Below, piece by piece: positions 26,061-35,102 of a DNA stretch of 64,000 nucleotides. The position numbers and the translations under genes are program-made. The notes below the pieces were generated by a model. The model saw only the letters and a program-made list of their open reading frames with translations. It was not told the DNA's origin and made no database searches. The DNA is taken from positions 1 to 64,000 of the forward strand of contig JBFWVA010000006.1 of the NCBI GenBank assembly GCA_050246995.1, given 5' to 3'. The stretch is from SHVO01 sp050246995. GTDB taxonomy: Bacteria > Pseudomonadota > Alphaproteobacteria > Rhodospirillales > Rhodospirillaceae. Every line of letters begins with the position of its first letter. The first letter of the stretch is position 1.

Positions 26061-27026
26061 ATGCTCATAAATTGCATCGCCTACAAGGACGGAAAGAAGC
26101 TGGCCGATATCCCGGTACAGGATATCAGCACGTATCTCGCCATTCCCGACGCCTTCGTTTGGGTGGCACTGAAAGACCCGACCACCGAGGAACTGGAAGA
26201 AATGCGCGCCGAGTTCGGCTTGCACGAACTCGCCGTCGAGGACGCGCGCGTCGGTCACCAGCGCCCCAAGATCGAGGAATACGGCGATTCAATCTTCGCG
26301 GTATTTCATCTGGTGGAAGAGGTCGACAAGGAACTCAATGTCGGCGAAGTGGCCGTCTTCGTCGGCAATAACTACGTCCTTTCCGTCCGCAATCGGAGCC
26401 AGAGAAGTTTTGTCGGAATCCGCGACCGCGCCGAGCGCGAACCGCACCTTCTGAAACACGGTTCGGGCTTCGTGCTTTACGCGCTGATGGACGCCGTGGT
26501 CGATCGTTATTTTCCGATCATCGATATGCTCGAGTCGGAACTTGAAACCATCGAGGAAGCCATCTTCGCGAAAGGATCCGCGCGCCAGAATACCGAGCGC
26601 CTCTATGCGTTGAAGCAGAAAGTGATGATCATGAAGCACGCGGTATTTCCACTGATGGAAGCGAGCGGGAAGCTGTACGGCGGGCGCGTGCCGCTCGTCT
26701 GCTACAATACGCAGGAATACTTCCGCGACGTGTACGACCACCTGACGCGCTTGAATACGTCGCTGGATAGCTTACGCGACACCATCTCCTCGGCGCTGCA
26801 AGCGAACTTGGCCATGGTCACGATCGAAGACAACGAAGTGACCAAGCGCCTCGCGGCCTGGGCCGGCATGTTCGCCGTTCCAACGGCCTTCGCGGGCCTC
26901 TGGGGCATGAACTTCAAGCATATGCCCGAACTGGATTGGTACTACGGTTATCCGATGGCGATCTTCATCATCGCGGGGGCCTGCGCGTTCCTGTATTGGC
27001 GCTTTAAGAAGTCGGGTTGGCTGTAG
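26061..27026 (+). CDS. corA: CorA-type divalent metal channel
   Basis: This 321-residue inner-membrane channel for Mg2+ (or Co2+/Ni2+) has a large cytoplasmic N-terminal domain (about 1-250) including a long helix. Two C-terminal membrane spans flank the signature GMNFKHMPEL (GMN near residue 280). The basic tail RFKKSGWL is typical. The 74-bp leader contains a small hairpin (CTCCG...CGGAG near 26010-26025), but I see no recognised Mg2+ riboswitch. Confidence 0.95.
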   Translation: MLINCIAYKDGKKLADIPVQDISTYLAIPDAFVWVALKDPTTEELEEMRAEFGLHELAVEDARVGHQRPKIEEYGDSIFAVFHLVEEVDKELNVGEVAVFVGNNYVLSVRNRSQRSFVGIRDRAEREPHLLKHGSGFVLYALMDAVVDRYFPIIDMLESELETIEEAIFAKGSARQNTERLYALKQKVMIMKHAVFPLMEASGKLYGGRVPLVCYNTQEYFRDVYDHLTRLNTSLDSLRDTISSALQANLAMVTIEDNEVTKRLAAWAGMFAVPTAFAGLWGMNFKHMPELDWYYGYPMAIFIIAGACAFLYWRFKKSGWL

Positions 27027-27063
27027 GCTAAACGGCGTGATCTTCGCGGCGCTTGGCGCGGCC

Positions 27064-28047
27064 CTATTTAATAGAATCCAGCCAATTCAGCAGTAGGTTC
27101 GTAAGCACGATCCGGTGGTCGGAAAAGAGATGATCGGTCGGCAATGTGATCGTCTGTACGAGAGCCCCATTCTGCTTGGCAATGGCATCGGCCAAAGCTT
27201 TGTTCTGCCCACCGTTCGCCTTTTCAGCGCCAACGATGAGTACCGAGATCCCCGTCAGATTACGCGCGAACGTTAGAGCGCTCTGTTCGTTGTTGAGATG
27301 GATTAGTTCGTCGGTCACCTGATCAGGGGAAACAACCTTCAGGCTGTGGCTCCACGGTCCCTGCGTAAAACTGTCGATCATCTCCTTACGGGCGGCAGGG
27401 GTTGCACCAGCTGGATCAGGTGCGGCTCCCCAGGCATCGATCAAAGCTACGCCAAGAAGCTCGTGGTCAACGCGAGCTTGACGAGCGGCGCCGTAGCCAC
27501 CAACGCTATGCCCTACAATCGCCAACCTTTTGGGATCGATGCCATATTTCGTTGCAATTGTGGGATCGCGCAGGAAGGCCATAGCGGCCGCAGTATCGGC
27601 GACCGTGTTGCTGACGGAATAGGTCCCTTCCGATCCTTATGATCCACGCGGATGGAAGGTCAATACAGACCAACCAGCACGCCGCGCGGCGTACGCAACG
27701 TCAAGGTTCTGTTCGTTACCGGGCATTCCATGAAGGAGTAATAGAGTTGGATGATTGCCTGCACCCGCGGCCTTGAAAAGCACGGCGTTCATCATCGAGC
27801 CACCGCTCGGCACCAGTAATGCGATAAGTCTGGCCGGATGGTCAGGATCCGGCTTCGGGTCATTAGCCGTAGCGGGATTTGCGGCTGCGCTTGGTATCTT
27901 CTCCTCAGCAAAAGCTGACGTCCCAGGCGCACAAAATATTAAGGAGGCGGCAAAAACTGCCATCAGAGGCGCTCGTCGAGCATCGATCTTGTACATTGTG
28001 GCCCACCGCCCCGCTCTCTGGATGTTCTCGGATTTAGTCATATGCAC
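27064..28047 (-). pseudogene. Exported alpha/beta hydrolase interrupted by an in-frame stop
   Basis: Two segments in the same frame, 27640-28047 and 27064-27636, are separated by a single TAA at 27637-27639. Upstream is a signal peptide (MAVFAASLIFCAPGTSAFAEE) and the fold's LLLLHGMPGNEQN (oxyanion) and TFHPRGS. Downstream follow GSEGTYSVSN and the nucleophile elbow VGHSVGG, an acidic strand and a C-terminal His. The missing residue falls where relatives usually have Trp in an RGSWGS block. Composition looks less GC-rich than its neighbours, which suggests recent acquisition. Start is a GTG at 28047 or an ATG at 28041 or 27996. Read-through or a sequencing error are alternatives. Confidence 0.75.
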
Positions 28048-28192
28048 GCGCGAAATCGCGCCGATTAGATGGCATATTTCAAGCTAGAAATGCGCGTGTA
28101 ACGGCAACACTACAACGCAATTTAGCCCGATCAGAGTATTAGTTGCGCTCGATTGCTAATGTCCAAGGATGCCCAGTTACACGGGACGAAGC

Positions 28193-31168
28193 TTACTGCT
28201 CTCCCGCTGTATCCGGCGTGACGGCCGCGTCCATCGCTTTGTTAAGCAGCATGTAGAGCTTGCCCATGTCGGAGGTGGAGAAGGTCGTGGTGAGCACCTC
28301 GGCGCGGTCGGTGGCGCGGGCGTGTTTGACCAGGGCCGAGTATTCCTTGAGATAGCGCATGACGTAGGAGCGGAACTTCTCGTCGGTCTTGTACTTCTGC
28401 TGGATCGCCTCGAACTTTTGGCGGCTGAGGGTCTTGGTGATGTGACGCAGGAAGACCGCCTGGTCGCCCTTGTAGTAGCGCTTCCACAGTTCTTCTTCGA
28501 CGCTCGGCTGGAAGATGCGCGCGATATCCACGGCGATGGAGTGAAGCTGTTCGATGACGTAGGTTGTGTTCTCGAGGAATTTGCCGGTGTGGGCACGGTC
28601 GTGCACGTCCTCGAGCTGCTTGGCGGTATCGGCGGCCTTCGTGGCCGAGACCATGAGCTGGTCGACCTGACGGGCGAACACCTGCCCCGCCTTGCCGGTC
28701 TGCTCGGTGATGCCGTTCGAGGCTTCCACCAGACTATCGGCGTGTTTGCGCAGGGTCTTGAGAACGACTTCGACGCGATTGACGGCTTCGTCCGCGGACT
28801 TACCGAGCGTGAGGAGCTGCTGACGGAAGGCTTCGCCCGTGGCGCGCGTACCTCCTGCGATCTTTTCCGACGTATCGGCGAATTCGCCCAAGGATTGGCG
28901 CATCTTGTCGCCGGCGACCGCGACCTGGGCCGCGCCGCGATTGGTGGCGTCCTCGAAGTCGAGCATGAGCTTCTGCAGCGCGTCGCGGAAGCCGTTGAGA
29001 CGCACCTGGGCGTCGTCCGCCGTAGAGTCGATATTCGCGGCGCGTTGACGCAAGCCGTCCCCGACCATGGCCATCACGTCGGTGGCGCGGGACGCCGCCT
29101 TGTCGATGGACGACACATGATCGTTGAAGTCCTCGGACGCATTCTTCATGCGCGCGGAGGCCACGTCCGCCGCGGACCGCAGCGAATCCTTGACGGTGTC
29201 GAGTTGGTTGAGGACCGACTGCATATCCTTCGAGACGTTGCTGGCGACCGATGACAGCGCCGAGACTTCGGCGCCGATCTCGCGGCTGACGTCCTTGGTC
29301 TTGGCGACCGAGTGGGAAACCGTGTCGGATACCTTTTGCGAAGTGGCTTCCAGGGACTCGCGAATAGACTCGAGTTCCTTGGTCACGCGCGCCGAGAGCT
29401 GCATAAGCTCGGACGAATTCTGGCTGAGGACGTCCGACATGGAGCGGACGTGAGAGAGAACCTGCTCCGAGGTGGATCCCATCTGGCGCGCCTGTTGGGC
29501 GAGCGCGGTTTCACTGAGTTTGACGTGAGTGGTAAGCGTGTTGGCCGCCATTTCCACTTCGTCGTTCTGGCGGCGAAGGGTGTCGCGGATGTTATCCGCC
29601 TGCACAGAGGCGCGGGTCGCGGAGTTCGCGAGCTGCTCGGCGTGTTCGCGGACGCGCGCGCCTACGGTGTCGATCTTCTGGATGACAGTATCAGAGATCT
29701 GGCCCATGGCTTCCGCGCGGCCGATAGCGACCGTGGAGGCTTTCTCGAGATCGGCGGTCGCACGTTCGAATTTCTCGGTCACGATACGCGAGCGCACGTT
29801 GAATTCATCGGCGGAGGCTTGGAGGCGATTCTCGACGCGGTCGGCCGCTTCGCCGACGCTTTCGGCCTGCTTCTTGACCATGCTTTCGACGGTACGGAGC
29901 TTGGCGACGGCGCCATCGGAGGCGGCGCTGAGTTCCTTGGTCTGAATAGCCAGAGCCTCTTCCACGATCTTCACGCGGCTGAGCACGCGTTCCATGACCT
30001 GATCGAGGTTCGCGGTCTGCTGACCGAGGCGCATATTGACCTTGGTCGCCTGATCTTCGATGCGGTCGCCCGCGGCGGAAAGTTCGCTGCGCTGACGGTC
30101 AAAGAGATGTTCGAGGGCGCCCGCCTTGCTGGAAAGAGAATCGGCGATTTCGCCGACAACGACTTCCGCGCGCTTAGCGGCTTCTTCAACTTGTTCGGCG
30201 TTGGCCGCAACGGCCTTGCCCATCTCGTTCGCATAATGCTTCGCGGCCTCGCCGGCCTTCGCGAGCGACTTTTCCTGCTCGTTAAGTTGCTGGGCGATGG
30301 CGGCGCTTTGGCCGCGGGCGCGCTCGGTGGCGGTGGAGAGACTGTTCACCTGACCGGCGAGCGTCTGCCCCATGCTGTGCACTTCGGCGAGCGTCTTCTG
30401 GCTGGCCGAGCGGATGAATTCATGCTGCCGGCGCAATCCGTCTTCGATCTTGAGGTTTACATCGGCGGCGGAATCGATCACGGCCTGGAGCTTCGTAACC
30501 TGCTCGGTGACCGCGGCGGCGGCGGTCGTGGCGCCCGCCTCCAGGGTGCCCGTGACCGTTGCCAGCTTTTCCGTATCGCGCAGGAAGCCGGATTGCAGCT
30601 TCTGCATCTGACGCACGGCGGTCTCGCTTGCCGCGACAAGCGCGTTGGCCTGGGCGCGCAAGGATTCGGAGATCTGGTTCACACGCGCTTCGCCTTCGGC
30701 GGAAGGATACGTGAGCTGTGCGAGGTGCGCGCGAAGCGCCGCACTCTCGCGGCGCAGTTCACGGCCGCGATCGAGATAGGCGATGATCACCCAAAGGAAC
30801 GCCAGCGGTAGGATGAACGTGGCGGTGAGGCTGCCGAACTGGTCGGGTAGCAGCGTGAAGAGCTGCCCCCAGCCCACGGCCGCGGTGATGTAGATCGCGA
30901 ACACCGCGGTCCACGCGCCCGAGATGACCGCGCCGGTGAGCACGGATTTGCCCGCCTCATGCCACCAACTCGCGGCAGGCATCGGCTGATGCGCGGGCGC
31001 AACATTGATATCGGACGAAAGCTCGGGGATGCCAGGCACGCCCGCGACACTTTGAGGCGCCTTCAATCCAAAGGGCGGTTTCTTGATACGCGCGGCGCGC
31101 GACGGCTTGCTGTCGACATGGATCGGCGCGCCGGAGTCCGCGCCATCTTCTAGACGATCCTGAGCCAT
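28193..31168 (-). CDS. Large membrane-anchored coiled-coil protein (991 residues)
   Basis: This long protein has an N-terminal tail (about 1-65) and two or three hydrophobic segments: GAVISGAWTAVFAIYITAAV (about 77-96) and LTATFILPLAFLWVIIAYL (about 112-131). They are followed by roughly 750 residues of heptad-rich, Ala/Glu/Ser-rich helix resembling a methyl-accepting or laminin-like rod. The C-terminus (about 885-985) is a compact helical domain with YYKGDQAVFLRHI, KYKTDEKFRSYVMRYLKEY and SDMGKLYMLL. I do not recognise that domain by name; similar tails occur in uncharacterised alphaproteobacterial proteins. It diverges from the flagellin gene, so a polar, chemotactic or envelope role is possible (inference). 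Confidence 0.9.
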   Translation of the reverse strand: MAQDRLEDGADSGAPIHVDSKPSRAARIKKPPFGLKAPQSVAGVPGIPELSSDINVAPAHQPMPAASWWHEAGKSVLTGAVISGAWTAVFAIYITAAVGWGQLFTLLPDQFGSLTATFILPLAFLWVIIAYLDRGRELRRESAALRAHLAQLTYPSAEGEARVNQISESLRAQANALVAASETAVRQMQKLQSGFLRDTEKLATVTGTLEAGATTAAAAVTEQVTKLQAVIDSAADVNLKIEDGLRRQHEFIRSASQKTLAEVHSMGQTLAGQVNSLSTATERARGQSAAIAQQLNEQEKSLAKAGEAAKHYANEMGKAVAANAEQVEEAAKRAEVVVGEIADSLSSKAGALEHLFDRQRSELSAAGDRIEDQATKVNMRLGQQTANLDQVMERVLSRVKIVEEALAIQTKELSAASDGAVAKLRTVESMVKKQAESVGEAADRVENRLQASADEFNVRSRIVTEKFERATADLEKASTVAIGRAEAMGQISDTVIQKIDTVGARVREHAEQLANSATRASVQADNIRDTLRRQNDEVEMAANTLTTHVKLSETALAQQARQMGSTSEQVLSHVRSMSDVLSQNSSELMQLSARVTKELESIRESLEATSQKVSDTVSHSVAKTKDVSREIGAEVSALSSVASNVSKDMQSVLNQLDTVKDSLRSAADVASARMKNASEDFNDHVSSIDKAASRATDVMAMVGDGLRQRAANIDSTADDAQVRLNGFRDALQKLMLDFEDATNRGAAQVAVAGDKMRQSLGEFADTSEKIAGGTRATGEAFRQQLLTLGKSADEAVNRVEVVLKTLRKHADSLVEASNGITEQTGKAGQVFARQVDQLMVSATKAADTAKQLEDVHDRAHTGKFLENTTYVIEQLHSIAVDIARIFQPSVEEELWKRYYKGDQAVFLRHITKTLSRQKFEAIQQKYKTDEKFRSYVMRYLKEYSALVKHARATDRAEVLTTTFSTSDMGKLYMLLNKAMDAAVTPDTAGEQ

Positions 31169-31860
31169 AGATACCTGTCCCCGTCCCGGCTGATACCGGG
31201 CTCATATATTTATGAGTGCGGGCACGCGTTATCGCGGGCCCGATCCGCCAATGGGGAGCGTACGGCGAGGAACGTTAATAAAGTATGGGGATAGGCCCGA
31301 AAAACGGGGGGTTCTCGCGAGTCCCTAAACCTTACAGATCAAGGGCTTGGGGCCACGAAAGTGCGGAGCCCAGCCGGTTGGTGCCGACGCCGAAAAGCGC
31401 CGTCATTCGTAAAGGGTGAACCGGCGGAGGATTAATTACCGCGCAATGGAAGTTCCGGCTTAAGCGCATTCCCGCCGCGCCCGCGCCCTACATGGCGCCC
31501 TCGCCGACGACAAATCCGCGCGACCCGCAACGATCAAAGTTATCCACCGCTTCGCCGGACGCGTTAATTTTTCGCGTGAACCTCACGCTGCGCACGTACA
31601 AATCGACGCGTTCCCATAATCGAAAATCGTTAAAAAAGTGTGTGTAGATTGCCTTGCGCGTGGCGCGATGTGTCCAAAAAGCCTCATTAAGACAATAAAA
31701 ATCAACACATTAACGAAATATTAACGAACTCTCGCACTTCGCCGGAAAAGTTAATAAGATGCCCGCCTAAGTAGCACGTGCCGCAGAACGCGGTTCCATA
31801 GCCTCCGAGAAGGAGGATCGAGCGCCTCCGTGATGGGGGGAATTCGAAGGGGAATCGCAC
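31169..31860. other. Intergenic region between the divergent coiled-coil and flagellin genes
   Basis: This 692-bp stretch is without a gene. The right half (about 31600-31760) is AT-rich with many TTAA elements and holds the CtrA box at 31710. A purine-rich stretch (31800-31855) precedes the flagellin start and may be a structured leader. No sigma-54 (TGGCAC-N5-TTGC) or sigma-28 box is convincing. Confidence 0.6.
31710..31725. promoter_or_regulatory. CtrA-type binding site
   Basis: TTAACGAAATATTAAC matches the full CtrA consensus TTAA-N7-TTAAC without mismatch. It is about 136 bp upstream of the flagellin start. CtrA is the cell-cycle response regulator of alphaproteobacteria and often controls flagellar genes. 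The site also contains a direct repeat (ATTAACGAA, twice). Confidence 0.75.
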
Positions 31861-32751
31861 ATGAGTGACATCGCAGTAGGTTCTGCAACACGGACTAATA
31901 TTTCGTCGTTACAGCGCACCCAGTCGCTGATCGACGTTACACAGACACGCCTCGCCACCGGCCGAAGGGTTAACAGCGCGATCGACGACGCGGTGGCGTT
32001 CTTCACCGCGCGCAACCTGAACGACCGCGCCGCGGACCTCACCAACATCAAGAGCACGATCGCAAACGGGGTCGGCATCGTTACGACCGCCGTCAAAGCG
32101 CTGGAGTCGATCGAAGCCCTCGTCTCGCAGATGAAAGCGTTGGCGCAATCGGCGATCTCAGCCACGGACTCGGACTCGCGCGCCACTCTGGCCAGCCAGT
32201 TCAATGAACTCCGTAGCCAAGTCGACAATCTGGCCGAGGACGCGAGCTTCGACGGCGTGAACCTCCTGAAAAGCAGCAGCGCGGCCTTCACAGGGGGCGG
32301 CGATGATCTCACCGTCAACCTCAATGAGCGGACCGAGGCATCGGCGCTTAATCAGGTTGTTATCTCCGGCTTGGCCGATAGCGAGTACCAGAAAATCGTT
32401 CACGACGCCGTGGTCGCGACCGGAACCGCGGGCGATACCACGGTGTGGGGTCAGACGGGGACCGCGGCCGTAACAGCTATCAATGCGGCCATCCGCGGAC
32501 TTGATTCGGCGCTGACGACCATTCGCACCACCGCGCAGAGCTTCGGCAACAACGCTTCGCTCTTGGAACTTCGCATGGACTTCACACAAAGCATGATCAG
32601 CGCCCTGGCGTCGGGCGCAGCGCTTCTGGTGAATGCCGATCTCAACGAGGAGTCGGCCAACCTGCTGTCGCTTCAGACGCGCCAGCAGCTCGGCACGATC
32701 TCGCTGTCCATCGCGCAGCGTTCCGAACAGTCGATCTTCCGCCTGTTCTAG
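31861..32751 (+). CDS. Flagellin
   Basis: This encodes 296 residues, short for a flagellin but in the alphaproteobacterial range. The N-terminal D0/D1 helices (NISSLQRTQSLIDVTQTRLATGRR begins about 13) and the C-terminal block ESANLLSLQTRQQLGTISLS are typical. The central variable domain is small and rich in Thr/Ser/Ala, possible O-glycosylation sites. It has no signal peptide, as expected for flagellar type III export. GGGGA precedes the ATG by seven bases. It is away from any flagellar cluster in this window. A CtrA site is upstream and a convergent MocR gene is 1 bp downstream. Confidence 0.95.
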   Translation: MSDIAVGSATRTNISSLQRTQSLIDVTQTRLATGRRVNSAIDDAVAFFTARNLNDRAADLTNIKSTIANGVGIVTTAVKALESIEALVSQMKALAQSAISATDSDSRATLASQFNELRSQVDNLAEDASFDGVNLLKSSSAAFTGGGDDLTVNLNERTEASALNQVVISGLADSEYQKIVHDAVVATGTAGDTTVWGQTGTAAVTAINAAIRGLDSALTTIRTTAQSFGNNASLLELRMDFTQSMISALASGAALLVNADLNEESANLLSLQTRQQLGTISLSIAQRSEQSIFRLF

Positions 32752-32752
32752 G

Positions 32753-34105
32753 TCACACCACCGGCATCGGCTGACCGGAATTCCTCGCCGTTTCGGCGAG
32801 GAATTCGAGCGCCTGCGCGAGTTCCTCGCGATTGCGGGCCGCGCCAAGGCATACGCGCACGCCGCTCGGAGCCGCGCCGACTGCAAAAACCTCATCGCTT
32901 ACGACAGCTAATCCGCGATGCAGCGCGCCGTAGACCGGCGCCGGCATCGGCAGCCAGATGTGATGCGCATACGGTTGGGACATGTACGAAATGCCTTTCA
33001 AGATCTTCGCGGCGAGCGCCTGACGCCCACGCGCTTCGGCGCGGATCGCTTGAATGATCTTGTCGGCAATGCCGGTTTGCAGCCAATGCGTCGCGAGAGC
33101 GACCATGAGCGGTGGGGGCATGAGAACCGTGGCTTGAAGCGCATTGCGCATCGCGGCCACCGCCGCCTCGTTCGGCACAAGCGCATATGAAACACGCAGC
33201 GCGGGCGCGATGCACTTGGCTAAACCGGCCGCGAGATAGGTGCGCTCCGGGATCAGCGCCGCAATGGGCGCAATGCCGGGCTCGAGCGCCCCGTACGCAT
33301 CATCTTCAATGAGAATTGCATCATTGCGGCGAATAACCTCAGCCACCGCCTCACGGCGCTTTACGCCCATCGTGGCCGTGGTGGGATTGTGCTGCGTCGG
33401 CGTGAGATAGATGATCTTTGGCTTATGCGCCTTGCAAGCCTTCGCCAGGCCTTCGGGTACGATCCCTTCGGCGTCCATCGGCGCGCCGACCACGCGCAAC
33501 CCGAGTTGCGCCGCGGCGGCTTTGATACCTGGAAACGTCAACGCTTCCGTCACAACGGTATCGCCGCGCGACGTAAGGGCGAGAAGCGTATTGAAAACGA
33601 TCGATTGATTGCCCGGCGCGATCACAAGCCGCTCGGCAACGGCGTGCGGCGCCCGTTTGCGCAGCCATTTCGCGGCGGCCGCCGCGTCGTTCAACGCACC
33701 GCCCGCGCGCTGGTAGTTAAGAAACGCGCTAAAGCCGTAGTCGTCCTGAATAGCCTTCAGACCCTGCGCGATCCTAAGATCGAGATTGGCCTCCACCGGC
33801 TGCGGCGGAGTGTTCATTGAAAGGTCGATCTTTGTAACGACCAGCGCGTGTTTGTTGCGCGCGGTGGTCTCGGACACAAAAGTCCCCTGTCCTACGCGCG
33901 CATCGATGAGCCCCCGCCGTCGGGCTTCGCCGTAGGCGCGTGTAACCGTGGTCAGATCGACATCGAGCGCTTTTGCAAGCGAACGATGCGTGGGCAGACG
34001 TTGGCCGCGCACAAGTCTGCCTCCCGCAATATCCGCTGCAAGCGCATCGACAATCCGTGTAAATACCGGCCCGGACCACTCGGATAATGCAGGGACCCAA
34101 TCCAT
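32753..34105 (-). CDS. MocR-family regulator (GntR DNA-binding domain fused to aminotransferase-like domain)
   Basis: This encodes 450 residues. Residues 1-75 are a GntR winged helix (LPTHRSLAKALDVDLTTVTRAY). The rest is a type-I aminotransferase-like PLP-binding domain with LTPTQHNPTT, IEDDAYG and a candidate PLP lysine in AAGLAKCIAP. MocR proteins sense PLP or an amino compound and usually regulate a divergent gene. Here the divergent gene is the DUF983/cytochrome pair at 34162, and the shared region has three copies of a conserved 11-mer. The start at 34105 lies within one of those copies. Confidence 0.92.
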   Translation of the reverse strand: MDWVPALSEWSGPVFTRIVDALAADIAGGRLVRGQRLPTHRSLAKALDVDLTTVTRAYGEARRRGLIDARVGQGTFVSETTARNKHALVVTKIDLSMNTPPQPVEANLDLRIAQGLKAIQDDYGFSAFLNYQRAGGALNDAAAAAKWLRKRAPHAVAERLVIAPGNQSIVFNTLLALTSRGDTVVTEALTFPGIKAAAAQLGLRVVGAPMDAEGIVPEGLAKACKAHKPKIIYLTPTQHNPTTATMGVKRREAVAEVIRRNDAILIEDDAYGALEPGIAPIAALIPERTYLAAGLAKCIAPALRVSYALVPNEAAVAAMRNALQATVLMPPPLMVALATHWLQTGIADKIIQAIRAEARGRQALAAKILKGISYMSQPYAHHIWLPMPAPVYGALHRGLAVVSDEVFAVGAAPSGVRVCLGAARNREELAQALEFLAETARNSGQPMPVV

Positions 34106-34160
34106 ACAATTTGACCCATTATCTTTGATTGTTTGGATACAAGACCGTTATTGTATGGAT
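34100..34160. promoter_or_regulatory. Triple operator in the MocR divergent promoter
   Basis: Three copies of ATTGTxTGGAT occur: inverted at 34100-34110 (ATCCATACAAT, over the MocR start codon), direct at 34128-34138 (ATTGTTTGGAT) and direct at 34150-34160 (ATTGTATGGAT, just before the DUF983 start). The two direct copies are 22 bp apart, two helical turns. This is the usual layout of MocR operators and implies autoregulation plus control of the divergent genes. Confidence 0.7.
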
Positions 34161-34161
34161 C

Positions 34162-34623
34162 ATGGTTGAGGTCAAGGAGCGTAAGGTGAAGGCACAGGCA
34201 GCCCGTTCTGTTTCGCTACTGAGAGCGCTCGGCCGCGGTCTTGCGATGAAATGCCCGGCGTGCGGCGAAGGGCGCATGTTCGGCCGCTTCCTAAAAGTGG
34301 CAGAGCGTTGCGACGTATGCCGCGAAGAGCTTCACCACCACCAGGCCGACGACTATCCGGCCTACATCGTGGTTTTCCTGATCGGCAAACTTGTGTTCGC
34401 CGGCGTGTTGATCGTCGAGCTCGCCTACAAACCACCCTACTGGGTGCATTTCACGCTGTGGATGCCACTCGTGCTGTTCGGGGCGCTCGGCTTGTTACAG
34501 CCGGTGAAAGGCTTCGTCGTAGCGCTGCAATGGCACCTGGGACTTCACGGATTTGAAGAAGCGAAGCACCGCCGTACCTTGCTGGGCAAGCAGGTGGCGG
34601 GCGAACAGGTGAGCGCGGGGTAA
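34162..34623 (+). CDS. DUF983 membrane protein with zinc-ribbon-like cysteines
   Basis: This encodes 153 residues from the ATG at 34162. Two CxxC pairs (31/34 in CPACGEG and 50/53 in CDVC) form a probable zinc ribbon, followed by a DDYPAY motif. Two hydrophobic segments follow (YIVVFLIGKLVFAGVLIVEL and WMPLVLFGALGLL). DUF983 proteins are of unknown function. Alphaproteobacterial members are often found near cytochrome oxidase genes, which fits the cytochrome gene 5 bp downstream. The gene is probably under the MocR operators. Confidence 0.9.
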   Translation: MVEVKERKVKAQAARSVSLLRALGRGLAMKCPACGEGRMFGRFLKVAERCDVCREELHHHQADDYPAYIVVFLIGKLVFAGVLIVELAYKPPYWVHFTLWMPLVLFGALGLLQPVKGFVVALQWHLGLHGFEEAKHRRTLLGKQVAGEQVSAG

Positions 34624-34628
34624 CGCCC

Positions 34629-35102
34629 ATGAGCTTTCGATCGATCTTGCGTGGGGGACTTGCCGGTCTGGCTTTGCTGGCGGCGCCTGCCCATGCGAGC
34701 GAGGCAACCATCGACCAGGATGTGATCGCCTACCGCAAAGAAATCATGAAGACGCTGGAAGCGCAGTTCAACGCAATGGCGGGGATCATCGCTTTCGACG
34801 GCCCAGCGGACAATCTGCGATCGCACCTCGAAACCGTGCTGATCACGGCGCGCATGGTGCTACCGAGTTTTGAAAAGCGCGCGCCAGGCGGCACGTCTCA
34901 ACCACACTTGTGGGACGACTGGGCGGGATACACGCGTCACATGCAGGAATTCGAGGCCGCCGTCGCAATGGCCATAGAAGCTTCCAAGCACAATTCGGTG
35001 AATCAGGTGATCTGGTACACCGACCAGATCAGCTGCCGCAAATGCCACGACGTCTACAAACAGAAGACCGTGCGCGGCGATGACGAGTACCTCGGCTACT
35101 AG
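34629..35102 (+). CDS. Cytochrome c'-like haem protein
   Basis: This encodes 157 residues with a signal peptide (GGLAGLALLAAPAHASE). A helical bundle follows (YRKEIMKTLEAQFNAMAGII) and a single haem site CRKCH at about 136-140, near the C-terminus as in cytochrome c' and c-556 types. It is periplasmic; such proteins bind or carry NO or electrons. Its stop overlaps the stop of the convergent arginase-like gene by 3 bp. It is likely co-transcribed with the DUF983 gene. Confidence 0.88.
   Translation: MSFRSILRGGLAGLALLAAPAHASEATIDQDVIAYRKEIMKTLEAQFNAMAGIIAFDGPADNLRSHLETVLITARMVLPSFEKRAPGGTSQPHLWDDWAGYTRHMQEFEAAVAMAIEASKHNSVNQVIWYTDQISCRKCHDVYKQKTVRGDDEYLGY

Noticed and set aside
31621..31760. 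Sigma-54 or sigma-28 promoter for flagellin
   Set aside because: No spacing-correct TGGCAC-N5-TTGC or TAAA-N15-GCCGATAA element was found; only the CtrA box is convincing.
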